Source: an uncultured Aliiroseovarius sp. (GTDB taxonomy: Bacteria > Pseudomonadota > Alphaproteobacteria > Rhodobacterales > Rhodobacteraceae). Taken from it: a stretch of DNA of 64,000 nt. Position 1 is the stretch's first letter. Every line of letters begins with the position of its first letter. The notes below the pieces were generated by a model that was not told where the DNA came from, did not search any database, and worked only from the letters and a program-made list of their open reading frames with translations. Below, piece after piece: positions 49,482-58,804 of this stretch. The stretch is from positions 1-64,000 of the forward strand of contig NZ_CANLNB010000005.1 of assembly GCF_947492455.1 (NCBI RefSeq). Direction: 5' to 3'. Both the position numbers and the translations under genes were made by a program.

Positions 49482-50729
49482 TTATTGGGCCGCGATGTCA
49501 GCCTGGTTCAGGTCATGCACGGATTTTGCAAGCTTTTGCAGTTCTTTACGCAAGACGTTCTTCGGTGCCGAGTTGGCCAACGGGGCGCCGTGGTCACCGG
49601 ATTCCGGAACCTGCTTTCCCCCATCAGGCAGCATCAGCTCGATCGAGATATCAAGGCTTTCCGCCAAGCGCTTCACGCGGGATTTGCCCGACAGATCCGT
49701 AAATTTGGGGGCCCGATTCAAAACATAGCGCAGCTTTTCGACCGGCAGCTCTTCGGCTTTCAGCGCCTTGATCATCCGCAACGTGTTCTGCGCCGAGCGC
49801 AGGTCAAGCTCGAGCGTTACGAAATAGACATGCGCCGCCTGTAGAACCGTTTCGGTCCATTGCACCAGCGTATTGGGCATGTCGATGATGACGTAGTCAA
49901 AGTTGGTCCGTGCCATTTCGACGATCCGTTCGACGTCTTCGACTGTGACCATGTCCAGCGGCAGAATGTCGGGCGGCGCGGTCAGGACGTGCAGACGGTC
50001 TTCATAGGTCAGAAGGGCCTGCATAAAGATGTCTTGATCCATCATCTCGGTGTCCGATAGCAGCTCGTACACAACGTCACGACGCGGCAGATCAAGATAG
50101 GTCGCGGTCGACCCGAATTGCAGGCCGAAATCAAGCAGACACACGCGCGGCGGCGCGGCCTTGTCCACCTGTGTCAGTTCCCAAGCCAAGTTGACGGCAA
50201 AGGTGGTCGCGCCGGTGCCACCTGCCATCGGTTGAACGGCCAGAATGACCGCCTCGCGGTTGCCCGTAGACTTACGGGGCGCATGTTCAGGCGCGGAGGC
50301 ATGCGCGACGGGGGCGACCTCTTTTTCACGCATGCGCTTAATTGCGTCATGAAGAGCGCCATCGGGAAGCGGGTAGGGGACGAATTCTTCCGCGCCCAGT
50401 TTCAGCAGTTGGTGCAACGCAATCGGGCTGACCTCTTCGGCGATCACGATAACTTTGATGTTTCGTTTCACAGCGGCTTTGATCACAGACGCAACCGAGC
50501 TGAGATCAGCCTCGTCCTGATCGTCCAGCGCCATGGCGATGAACTCAAGGTCTTTGGCATCCGGCTGTTCAAAGAAGGCCACAGCGTCGTCTAGCGGAAG
50601 GTCGCCCCAGGCTTCGCCCAGTTCCGCCTCCATATCTTCGATCAAAAGGTCGAAATTCTGTACATCACGCGAGACTGTGCAGGCGGTGATCGGTTCGGGA
50701 TCAGATTGTAGCTCGGCGCTGCCACTCAT
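49482..50729 (-). CDS. cpaE: Tad pilus CpaE/TadZ family ATPase
   Basis: Receiver-like N-terminus and GGTGATTFAVNLAWEL degenerate Walker A; start moved to MSGSAELQSD. Confidence 0.92.
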   Translation of the reverse strand: MSGSAELQSDPEPITACTVSRDVQNFDLLIEDMEAELGEAWGDLPLDDAVAFFEQPDAKDLEFIAMALDDQDEADLSSVASVIKAAVKRNIKVIVIAEEVSPIALHQLLKLGAEEFVPYPLPDGALHDAIKRMREKEVAPVAHASAPEHAPRKSTGNREAVILAVQPMAGGTGATTFAVNLAWELTQVDKAAPPRVCLLDFGLQFGSTATYLDLPRRDVVYELLSDTEMMDQDIFMQALLTYEDRLHVLTAPPDILPLDMVTVEDVERIVEMARTNFDYVIIDMPNTLVQWTETVLQAAHVYFVTLELDLRSAQNTLRMIKALKAEELPVEKLRYVLNRAPKFTDLSGKSRVKRLAESLDISIELMLPDGGKQVPESGDHGAPLANSAPKNVLRKELQKLAKSVHDLNQADIAAQ

Positions 50730-50862
50730 TTCCTTTTTCCTTTCATATCCGGCTTCGCGGCCCTTTCGGATCTGATGACCGGTTTCTCTCGTTAATTGCG
50801 AATCGCACACACACATAAAAATAGCGCCCTGGCGGATAGAACCGTCGCAGGGAATCTAGGCA

Positions 50863-50897
50863 AGAATGCGGCCTTCGGCCTTTATTATCCGCATTCT
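50863..50897. repeat. 9-bp perfect inverted repeat AGAATGCGG-N17-CCGCATTCT in the cpaE upstream region
   Basis: Read directly; contains an alternative small GGCC-TTC-GGCC hairpin. Confidence 0.6.
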
Positions 50898-51091
50898 ATG
50901 GACGGTGTGCCCATAATGAAAGGGTCTGTTTCGCCCTTGCGAACGAATTGTTCTTGTAATTCTCAGAGTCGTTCTTGCCTCAATCCTCTCAACTATAGCA
51001 TTGATAACGAAAGAAATAAACCGAATGTGTGTCTTTGTGCGGTGTCGCGTGAATTTGGAAATCACCGCATAACGTGCCCCTGTTGCAACAA

Positions 51092-51123
51092 AAAAAGGGC
51101 GCATCATGCGATGCGCCCTTTTT
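51092..51123. terminator. Bidirectional-looking Rho-independent terminator
   Basis: AAAAAGGGCGCATC-ATGC-GATGCGCCCTTTTT, just past the stop of the OmpA-family gene. Confidence 0.88.
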
Positions 51124-51142
51124 GTCATATTCTGCGGCGTGG

Positions 51143-51805
51143 TTACTCAACCGTACCGGTTCCGCCCTGCGTAATTTGCGGAAGCGGGACCGCGCTGGAA
51201 ACATACTGGCGGTTGATGATCTCAGCATACTTGCCGTCCAGCAATGTGGCTTTGCGGTTGTTTGCAAAGCCGCTGACCTCGGTCACGGTGCGACGGTTAC
51301 GCAGCTCGCGTTGATCGGTCTGGATCAGCGGGCGAGTTTCACCATAGCTGACCACAGCCTCGAGGCGCGAACGGCTGATGCCGCGCGATACCAGATAGTT
51401 CACAACAGCGCGCGCGCGGCGCATGCCGAGGCGGTTGTTGTACGCGGTCGAACCTACAAGGTCAGTGTGGCCGTAGACGCGGAAGCGAATTTCCGGGAAC
51501 TGCAGGATCCACGAGGCCTGCGTGTCCAGAATGCGGCGCGCTTCGGGCGTCAGGGTGGCCTTGTTGAACTCGAAGTTAACTGTGTCGCCAACTTCGCGGT
51601 TAAAGCGTTCGGCCAAGGCCTGCACCACGTTGATCTGTCCGGTTTGGACGCCAATGTTGTGCGCAGTTGGGACGCCGAAGCCACCTTCATCCAGGCTACC
51701 GCCCGCTTCATTTAGCCAGAAGTGCATTGCCTGCGGGTTGTCTGCGCATCCCGAGAGAACTGCGACGACCGACGTGGCGGCGAGAATGGGTTTGATCCGT
51801 TTCAT
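51143..51805 (-). CDS. OmpA-family lipoprotein in Tad locus
   Basis: Lipobox VLSGCADN; OmpA motif VYGHTDLVGSTAYNNRLGMRRARAVVNYLVSRGI. Confidence 0.92.
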   Translation of the reverse strand: MKRIKPILAATSVVAVLSGCADNPQAMHFWLNEAGGSLDEGGFGVPTAHNIGVQTGQINVVQALAERFNREVGDTVNFEFNKATLTPEARRILDTQASWILQFPEIRFRVYGHTDLVGSTAYNNRLGMRRARAVVNYLVSRGISRSRLEAVVSYGETRPLIQTDQRELRNRRTVTEVSGFANNRKATLLDGKYAEIINRQYVSSAVPLPQITQGGTGTVE

Positions 51806-51815
51806 GTCGCTATCC

Positions 51816-53225
51816 TTATTCCATCACGTAGCCGTAAGACCCCGAGAAGTCTTGCTTGGCAATTTCAGCCGCAACGCCAGTCGTCGGGGAAGTCGCTTTG
51901 GCGGTTTTGCCAAACAGGAACAGGCCCTTTTCTGACGGGGGACGAATGCGGTCGGTCGGGACCGCCAGGAATTCACCGCGAGTGGGGGTGACAAGGTGTG
52001 CTGACACGATGATGACCAGCTCGGACAGGCGACGCTCGTATTCCGTCGAGCGGAAGAGGGCACCCAGTACGGGCAGATCGCCAAGCCACGGAACCGAGCC
52101 GATGGAGTCACGGAAGTCATCCTCGATCAGGCCGGCGATGGCAAAGCTTTCACCGTCGCGCAGCTCAACCGTTGTCGATGTTTCGCGGCGGCGGAATGTG
52201 ACTGCGTCATAACCGTTGCCGACATTAACAAGCCCTTCGACACCGGACACGGCGCCCTTCACCTGCAGATTGATGACGTCGTCGTTCAAGACCGTCGGGG
52301 TGAAGTTCAGCTCAACACCGATGGGTTTATAATCGATTGCAACCCCGTCATCGTCTTTCACCGGGATGGGGTATTCACCACCGGCAAGGAAGGACGCTTC
52401 CTGACCCGACAATGCCGTCAGGTTGGGTTCGGCCAGAGTGCGTACAACGCCTTTGCTTTCAAGTGCTTCCAGAAGAATGCCGACTTGGAGGCTACCGGCG
52501 CCAAAGCCGATTTTGAAAGCGCCTTGAGAATCTCCAATCGTGGTCGTCTGGGTTGTATCCAGCAAGCTGGCACCTTGGCTAATTCCAACACCGGTTGCGC
52601 CCTGAGGGCTGGTTGTGGAATTGCCGCCAGAGAACGCCAGAGAGGTCGACAGAGCCTTGCGCACCGAGCGGTTCATTTCCGCAAAGCGCACTTTCAGCAT
52701 GACCTGCTGCGTGCCGCCCACATTCATCATGTTGGACACGCGACCGGGCGCATAGCGGTTCGCCAGATCCAGGGCCAGCGCAATTTGTTGCGGAGAGCTG
52801 ACAATGCCCGACAGCACGATACCGTCATTGGCGGTGCGCACTTCGATGCCTTCACTGGGAAGGATTTGGCGCAGACGCTCTTTGAATTCGCTGATGTCGG
52901 GGGTGACGTGCACTTCGACGTTGCTCAGAAGCTTACCATCGGGGCCCAGAAGGGTCAGGGTGGTGCGTCCGGGCGCCTTACCCAGCACATAGATTGTGCG
53001 GTCCGACAGGGTCGAGATGTCTGCGATGCCGGGGTTTGCAATAGAAAGCTCTGCAAACGGAGTGTCGCTTTCAACAACCACAGCGCGGTTCATCGGAACC
53101 GTCAATGGGCGCGATGGGCCAGTGTCAGTAACACGAAGCGTTTCCGAAAATCCTGCTACAGGTGCGGATCCAACTCCTAACGACAGACCCAATAGGGCCG
53201 CCTTAATAAAATGATCGATCTTCAT
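51816..53225 (-). CDS. cpaC: Tad secretin RcpA/CpaC
   Basis: SIANPGIADISTLSDRTIYVLGKAPGRTTLTLLG, GEYPIPV, RETSTTVELRDGESFAIAGLIEDDFRDSIGSVPWLGDLPVLGALFRS. Confidence 0.96.
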   Translation of the reverse strand: MKIDHFIKAALLGLSLGVGSAPVAGFSETLRVTDTGPSRPLTVPMNRAVVVESDTPFAELSIANPGIADISTLSDRTIYVLGKAPGRTTLTLLGPDGKLLSNVEVHVTPDISEFKERLRQILPSEGIEVRTANDGIVLSGIVSSPQQIALALDLANRYAPGRVSNMMNVGGTQQVMLKVRFAEMNRSVRKALSTSLAFSGGNSTTSPQGATGVGISQGASLLDTTQTTTIGDSQGAFKIGFGAGSLQVGILLEALESKGVVRTLAEPNLTALSGQEASFLAGGEYPIPVKDDDGVAIDYKPIGVELNFTPTVLNDDVINLQVKGAVSGVEGLVNVGNGYDAVTFRRRETSTTVELRDGESFAIAGLIEDDFRDSIGSVPWLGDLPVLGALFRSTEYERRLSELVIIVSAHLVTPTRGEFLAVPTDRIRPPSEKGLFLFGKTAKATSPTTGVAAEIAKQDFSGSYGYVME

Positions 53226-53459
53226 GTGATCCTGCCTCTCTGATCACGTATATGGTTGGAGGTACCTGCCACTGACAGGATTTCCCCTTTTTTCATTGTC
53301 AATGTAGCCCTCTTGATGGGGCAATCACCGCTTATTAGTCGCAACACTGCGATGGATTAAATAAAAAATCAACATTCAATGACGTTAAGACCGGGGCTTA
53401 TGTGTGCACAACGCAACACTTATTTAGCTTACGCCCCGGTCGTATCCATTCGTGCGGCC

Positions 53460-54296
53460 TTAGTTGGGGCAAGGAATGGGGGTTTCGATGATCTCGGCGC
53501 CGCGACGCGTACGGATCGAGCAGCTTTGCTTCTGAGGGGCGTTAACTTCGCCGATGATCTCGCCCTGACCGACTTCGACGGCGTCAGTGGTTGTTTCATC
53601 CTGCGCGCCGACCAGAGCCAAAGATAGGCGGCCGCTGGCCTGAGCCTGCGCCAGTGCCGCAACCTGTCGAGGTGTAACTTCGACGGTAATGGTTCGTGCG
53701 ATGGTGGGGGCGGTTCGATCAATATCGGCGATCTGGTCCACCGCGATCAAGTCTACGTTGGCTAAAATCAGTTTGGTGATGGCCTCGGATTCGCCAACAG
53801 AGTTTACACCTGTGCCTGACCAATACACATCAACACGGTCTCCCGGACGCAGAAAGCCGGACACACCCGAACTGACGTCCACACGAATGGCAAACGCGCG
53901 CATGCCTTGTGTTAGTCGCGAAGACACCCCTGCATCAGCACCGGGACGAGATACCTTGACGGGCATCAGGGCTTCGTCTTTTTCCATCGCGCGGATCACG
54001 GTGCGGAATGGGCGTTCTCCCGCAGGGAAGATGTCCTCGATTTTCTGGAATGTGCCTTCCGGGATCGCGTTTTCGGGCCACTTCACGGCGCGAATGTCCT
54101 CGGCCGTGATCTGTTGACCGTAACGCAAGGTGCGGTTCACCACAAAGACGTCAACTGTTGGAATAACTGCCTGACGCGCTGCACGCTCGGCGTCCAGTTG
54201 GGCTTGATATCCCCCAATGAAATCACGCGCCATATATACGGCGAAGCCAGCCAGGCCGATGCCAACCACCAAGACCAGTCCGAAAATCAAGCGCAT
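53460..54296 (-). CDS. cpaB: Tad pilus assembly protein CpaB/RcpC
   Basis: VDVFVVNRTLRYGQQITAEDIRAVKWPENAIPEG, GMRAFAIRVDVSSGVSGFLRPGDRVDVYW. Confidence 0.95.
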   Translation of the reverse strand: MRLIFGLVLVVGIGLAGFAVYMARDFIGGYQAQLDAERAARQAVIPTVDVFVVNRTLRYGQQITAEDIRAVKWPENAIPEGTFQKIEDIFPAGERPFRTVIRAMEKDEALMPVKVSRPGADAGVSSRLTQGMRAFAIRVDVSSGVSGFLRPGDRVDVYWSGTGVNSVGESEAITKLILANVDLIAVDQIADIDRTAPTIARTITVEVTPRQVAALAQAQASGRLSLALVGAQDETTTDAVEVGQGEIIGEVNAPQKQSCSIRTRRGAEIIETPIPCPN

Positions 54297-54546
54297 TCGA
54301 ATTCCTTTCGTGCATATCAATCTGCCGCCCGCGCGCTGAAAGCTGTTTGCATCTGAGGATTTGGGTCAAATCAGAGACAATACGCAGTGCCCGGGTGAAA
54401 ATCACAGGAAACGCCAATAATTTCCAGCCCATAAAGCAGGGAAGACTGAATTAATTAGAAAATGTGATCAGAGTGTCAACCTACACCTGAACGTTCGTGG
54501 CTATCTGCCGGGTATTCAGTGAGCGTAAGCGCCCTGTCCAAAAACA

Positions 54547-54572
54547 AAAGCCGCACCCTAGGGCGCGGCTTT
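54547..54572 (-). terminator. Rho-independent-type hairpin downstream of flp pilin
   Basis: AAAGCCGCaCCCTAGGGcGCGGCTTT, 3' of the minus-strand flp gene. Confidence 0.7.
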
Positions 54573-54593
54573 CATATTGGTATTCGACAACAA

Positions 54594-54785
54594 TTAGTGC
54601 GAATAAATCGTCATGTTGTCCAGGGTCGACGAAATTTTGTCAGCAAGTGACGTCGTTCCGCCTGAAACCGAAGTCAACACCGCAATACCCAGACCTACGA
54701 TGGCTGCCGTCAGAACAACCCAGTCTACAGTTACAGCGCCGTCTTCATCGGCTTTGAAGTTTTTGATCATCTCAAATAGTTTCAT
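54594..54785 (-). CDS. flp: Flp family type IVb pilin
   Basis: MKLFEMIKNFKADEDGAVTVDWVVLTAAIVGLGIAVLTSVSGGTTSLADKISSTLDNMTIYSH. Confidence 0.93.
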   Translation of the reverse strand: MKLFEMIKNFKADEDGAVTVDWVVLTAAIVGLGIAVLTSVSGGTTSLADKISSTLDNMTIYSH

Positions 54786-54829
54786 ACTATTATCCTTTAC
54801 TAGTTAAAATTACGTCGAACCCAACCTTA

Positions 54830-55021
54830 TTAGTGCGAGTAGATGGTCATGTTGTCCAGTTCGGACGAAATCTTGTCGGCCAGCGATGTGGTACCACCGG
54901 ACACCGAGGTCAGAACGGCAATGCCGAGGCCAACGATGGCTGCGGTCAGTACAACCCAGTCTACGGTTACAGCGCCGTCTTCGTCGGCTTTGAAGGTTTT
55001 GATCATCTCGAACAGTTTCAT
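54830..55021 (-). CDS. flp: Flp family type IVb pilin
   Basis: Differs from the neighbouring pilin at two of 63 residues; start set at MKLFEMIKTF. Confidence 0.93.
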   Translation of the reverse strand: MKLFEMIKTFKADEDGAVTVDWVVLTAAIVGLGIAVLTSVSGGTTSLADKISSELDNMTIYSH

Positions 55022-55349
55022 GGTATCTTCCTTAGGTTGGGCGTTCAGGATTTGTGAACGATAGGCATGATAGCTCATACACTACATTCAGCATGGCAAT
55101 AATAAGCCTTTGAAATGGGGCGAGAATTGGGCAGGTTTCGTACGTTTTCTCGTATCGAGTGAGTTTTTTCCAGCGCATTTCGTAACGTCCTGTTAATACA
55201 TGTTAAATTAGAATGTTCCGTAAGGGAAACCCCATATGCTTTTGGCTGCTATGTGTCTGAATTCTTCAGAAATTCAGGAAAAACTGGCACTTCTCGACCC
55301 AATCTGCGAGAAATGAATCAGTTAATGAGATAGAGCAGAGAACCGCAAA

Positions 55350-56189
55350 ATGCGGCGATTAATGTATATCGGAACGGTCTGGGCCTTTGGATGGGCTGGT
55401 CTTGCCTATGGGCAGGAAACACCGCCGCCATTTCCCGACTTCACCTTCAAACGCGTCACCGTTCCACAGGCAGGCGCGGTCAAGAGGTTGACCGTTCAGA
55501 TTGATCCCGAAGAACAGGCTGCTGCGCTTGCCGTGCAAGCTCAACCCGCCCCAATGGCGGACCCAGAAGTTGTGCTGCCCCTGCCAACACCGACCGCATG
55601 GGATTGGTTCTGGCAGGAGGTCTCGCCCAAGCTTGCTGACAGGGGTCCTGCCAATATTCAAAAAGCCATCTTTGCAATTTCTGATCGCGACGGGTTAGAC
55701 CTGCCCCGGTTGCAGCACCTACAAGATATCGCGCGTCTGCATGGCGCGGATATCTTGCGGGTGACCGTTGGAACGCAGGTGTCTCCTGCGCTTGTTGTTG
55801 CGTTGATTTCAGTTGAAAGCTCGGGCCGCACTCAGGCAGTCAGCGAGGCCGGGGCCGAAGGGCTGATGCAGCTAATCCCTGCAACGGCCGAGCGGTTCGG
55901 CGTGACCGACAGCACAGATCCGGCGCAAAACATCAAAGGGGGCGTGGCCTATTTGGAATGGCTGATCAAGCATTTCCAAGGCGATCCGATCTTCGCGCTT
56001 GCGGGCTATAACGCGGGCGAAAACGCAGTGGGCGAGCATGGTGGGATCCCTCCATACGCCGAAACGCGCGCCTATGTGCCCAAGGTGCTGGCTGCATGGC
56101 ATGTCGCGCGCGGATTATGTAAGACGCCGCCCGTGCTGTTGACGGATGGCTGCGTGTTTACGGTGATGGGAGCCCCCTCAAATGGGTGA
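55350..56189 (+). CDS. Lytic transglycosylase (SLT domain)
   Basis: ALISVESSGRTQAVSEAGAEGLMQLIPATAERFGV and ALAGYNAGENAV. Confidence 0.92.
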   Translation: MRRLMYIGTVWAFGWAGLAYGQETPPPFPDFTFKRVTVPQAGAVKRLTVQIDPEEQAAALAVQAQPAPMADPEVVLPLPTPTAWDWFWQEVSPKLADRGPANIQKAIFAISDRDGLDLPRLQHLQDIARLHGADILRVTVGTQVSPALVVALISVESSGRTQAVSEAGAEGLMQLIPATAERFGVTDSTDPAQNIKGGVAYLEWLIKHFQGDPIFALAGYNAGENAVGEHGGIPPYAETRAYVPKVLAAWHVARGLCKTPPVLLTDGCVFTVMGAPSNG

Positions 56190-57630
56190 TGACGTGCAAA
56201 AGAAACCTCTGGTTTTGGACATTGATGGAACCTTTCTGCGCACGGATATTCTGTTCGAAAGCTTCTGGTCCGCCCTTGGCAAAGATCCCATCCGCGCCCT
56301 GAAAGTGAGCGTTCTGAACCTGAAACAGCCCGCGCGCCTGAAGGCCGAACTGGCCGAGATTGCAAACCTGCGCACAGATCTTCTTCCGGTCGAGCCGGAG
56401 GTCGCCCGGCTTGCCGAACAGGCCAAATCCGAGGGGCGCGAGGTCATCCTCGCTTCGGCCTCGCACCAGCCGTTAGTTGAAGCGTTGGCCCGCGACCACG
56501 ACCTGTCGCCGCGTGTTTTTGCGTCGGACGGAAAGACCAACCTGAAAGGGGACCGCAAGGCCGCGGCCTTGGTCGACACCTTTGGCGCGCAAGGGTTTGA
56601 CTATGCCGGCAATGCGCCTGTGGATCGGGCGATCTGGTCCCAAGCGGATCACGCCATTGTCGTCGGAGACGCCGCATCCGCACGCCAGATCGAAGCGCGA
56701 GGGCAGGCCCTTACGCGGATCAAAGGCGGTTGGCGGATGGCCGATGTGCTGCGCAGTTTCCGCCCGCACCAATGGGTCAAGAACATCCTGCTGCTTCTTC
56801 CGATGATCGCGAGCCACGCGTTTGATATGTCGACATTTATTGCGGCGCTGCTCGGTATTGTCGCCTTCTCGGCGGCTGCCTCGTCGATTTATCTGGTGAA
56901 TGACCTGCTGGATCTGGAAGCCGACCGCCTGCATGTCAAAAAGAAGAACCGGCCGTTCGCCTCGGGTGCCGTTCCGATCCAGATCGGCATGCTGTGTTTC
57001 CTGCTTCTGTCCGCCATTGCCTTGGGGGTGGCCGTGGCGCTGTCCTGGGCATTCCTTGGCGTGGTCGCCTTCTACATGGTGATGTCGTTGGCCTATTCGC
57101 TGAAGCTGAAGCGGATGCGGTGGATCGATATTGCGGTACTGGCTTCGCTCTATACCCTTCGCGTTGTGGCAGGTGCGGCGGCGACCGGGATCTATATCTC
57201 GGGCTACCTTCTGGTCTTTGTTTTCCCGGTATTTCTTGCACTTGGCTGTGTGAAGCGCCTGACCGAACTGACCCTGGCCACCTCGGACGAGCGTCTGCCC
57301 GGCCGCGGCTATGGCCGCCCAGATCGTCCCGATCTGCTGAACGTTGCAGCTATTGGCGTGGTTGCTGCATTGGTCTCATTTTTTCTCTATTCCTTCACCG
57401 AGCAAGCCATCGGTCTTTATAAAACTCGCTGGCTTTTGTGGGTGGCGATAATCCCATTGGCGTGGTGGCTCATTCGCATGGTGTCGCTGGGCTGGCATGG
57501 CAAGCAGGATTACGACCCGATTGTCTTTGCCATGAAGGACAAACGCGGCATCGGGTTGATCCTGATGACACTGGCCATCATGTTCTACGCCGCCGGTCTG
57601 TGGCAGCAGTGGTTCGGGGTCGGGGGCTGA
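56182..57630 (+). CDS. HAD domain-UbiA prenyltransferase fusion, DPPR synthase-like
   Basis: HAD motif VLDIDGTFLRTD; UbiA motifs NDLLDLEADRLHVKKKNRPFASG and a second Asp-rich region; RPHQWVKNILLLLP. Confidence 0.9.
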   Translation: MGDDVQKKPLVLDIDGTFLRTDILFESFWSALGKDPIRALKVSVLNLKQPARLKAELAEIANLRTDLLPVEPEVARLAEQAKSEGREVILASASHQPLVEALARDHDLSPRVFASDGKTNLKGDRKAAALVDTFGAQGFDYAGNAPVDRAIWSQADHAIVVGDAASARQIEARGQALTRIKGGWRMADVLRSFRPHQWVKNILLLLPMIASHAFDMSTFIAALLGIVAFSAAASSIYLVNDLLDLEADRLHVKKKNRPFASGAVPIQIGMLCFLLLSAIALGVAVALSWAFLGVVAFYMVMSLAYSLKLKRMRWIDIAVLASLYTLRVVAGAAATGIYISGYLLVFVFPVFLALGCVKRLTELTLATSDERLPGRGYGRPDRPDLLNVAAIGVVAALVSFFLYSFTEQAIGLYKTRWLLWVAIIPLAWWLIRMVSLGWHGKQDYDPIVFAMKDKRGIGLILMTLAIMFYAAGLWQQWFGVGG

Positions 57631-57665
57631 CGGTCCCAGCCGAAACGGTGCAATTAAAGCAAGTT

Positions 57666-57695
57666 GGGGTCCCTATGGGACCCCGTTTGTTTTTT
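57666..57695 (+). terminator. Rho-independent terminator after ubiA-family gene
   Basis: GGGGTCCC-TAT-GGGACCCC followed by GTTTGTTTTTT. Confidence 0.9.
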
Positions 57696-57752
57696 GATCC
57701 AAGGGGACCTTGAGCCCGTAATCCAGATACCAACAGAAACTGGAGTGAGACC

Positions 57753-58022
57753 ATGAAAAACCTGACGATCTGCGTATCAACCGTACTTTTGCTGGCGGCA
57801 TCGCCTGCGCTGGCCGGAAAGAACAATCCCGAAGAAGCCAAAGCCATGGCATCGGCCTTGAAGAAGGGTGGAGGCGGTAACAACTCGCCCCTGAAAGAAG
57901 CGCTTAGCCTTGAGGGCAATGGCGGCGTCGCCAAGTTTGTGTCCGGTGGCGGAAATGGCGGCTGGGGCAATGTCGGCTCGACCCTGACCGGTACACCGGG
58001 GCAGTCCGTATCGGGCCGCTAA
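57753..58022 (+). CDS. Small exported Gly/Asn-rich protein, unknown function
   Basis: Signal peptide MKNLTICVSTVLLLAASPALAG; 89 aa; terminators on both sides. Confidence 0.6.
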   Translation: MKNLTICVSTVLLLAASPALAGKNNPEEAKAMASALKKGGGGNNSPLKEALSLEGNGGVAKFVSGGGNGGWGNVGSTLTGTPGQSVSGR

Positions 58023-58034
58023 CTATTGAGAACC

Positions 58035-58062
58035 AAAGCCCCCACGCGACGGTGGGGGCTTT
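58035..58062. terminator. Hairpin between convergent genes
   Basis: AAAGCCCCCAC..GGTGGGGGCTTT. Confidence 0.8.
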
Positions 58063-58066
58063 GAGA

Positions 58067-58804
58067 TCAGATCGACATTTTCTTGAAGATAAATTCGGGG
58101 ATATGTCGGATGATCAGCATGATGTAGCGCCAGAAAAACGGCGTGTAGATCACGTTCTTCTGCTTCTCGACCGCTTTCAGAATGTCCTTGGCCACGGCCT
58201 CGGGCGAGGCGACAAGAAACATCCCCTCGATGCTCCACGTCATCGCCGTATCCACAAAGCCGGGCTTCACGGTCACAACATGTCCGCCAGAACGGGTCAG
58301 GCGGTTGCGCAGGCCCGACAGATAGGTGGCAAAGCCCGCCTTGGCCGAGCCGTAGACATAGTTCCCGATCCGTCCGCGATCCCCGGCGACCGATCCCACG
58401 CCCACAACGGTGCCCGCGCCGCGTGCTTCGATCACCGGAGCCAACTGGGTCAGGAAGGTCGCAGGGCCGGTGTGGCTGTCTTTGATGACTCCGTCGATCA
58501 GGCGGGGATCGGCGTCAATCGCGTCTTGCGGCGGCATGGACCCGACGAAGACAGCGGCGTTGATCACACCCTCCATCTGTTCGGCGCGCGCGATGATCGG
58601 GCCGAAGGTGGCGCTGTCGCGGGCATCGAATTTCATCGCAATGGCCTCGACCCCGCGCACAGACAGATCCGTGGCCGAGCGTTTCAGGTCGTCCATATCG
58701 CGGCCCGCCAGAATGACACTGGCGCCTTGATCGGCCACCGCATTGGCGAAGGCGCGCGCCATCGAGGACGTTGCCCCCAGAATGATCCAACATTGCTGTG
58801 TCAT
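58067..58804 (-). CDS. dprE2: SDR family oxidoreductase, DprE2-like decaprenylphosphoryl-ribose 2-epimerase subunit
   Basis: WIILGATSSMARAFANAVADQG, VVGVGSVAGDRGRIGNYVYGSAKAGFATYLSGLRNRL; 4-nt overlap with the DprE1-like gene. Confidence 0.78.
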   Translation of the reverse strand: MTQQCWIILGATSSMARAFANAVADQGASVILAGRDMDDLKRSATDLSVRGVEAIAMKFDARDSATFGPIIARAEQMEGVINAAVFVGSMPPQDAIDADPRLIDGVIKDSHTGPATFLTQLAPVIEARGAGTVVGVGSVAGDRGRIGNYVYGSAKAGFATYLSGLRNRLTRSGGHVVTVKPGFVDTAMTWSIEGMFLVASPEAVAKDILKAVEKQKNVIYTPFFWRYIMLIIRHIPEFIFKKMSI

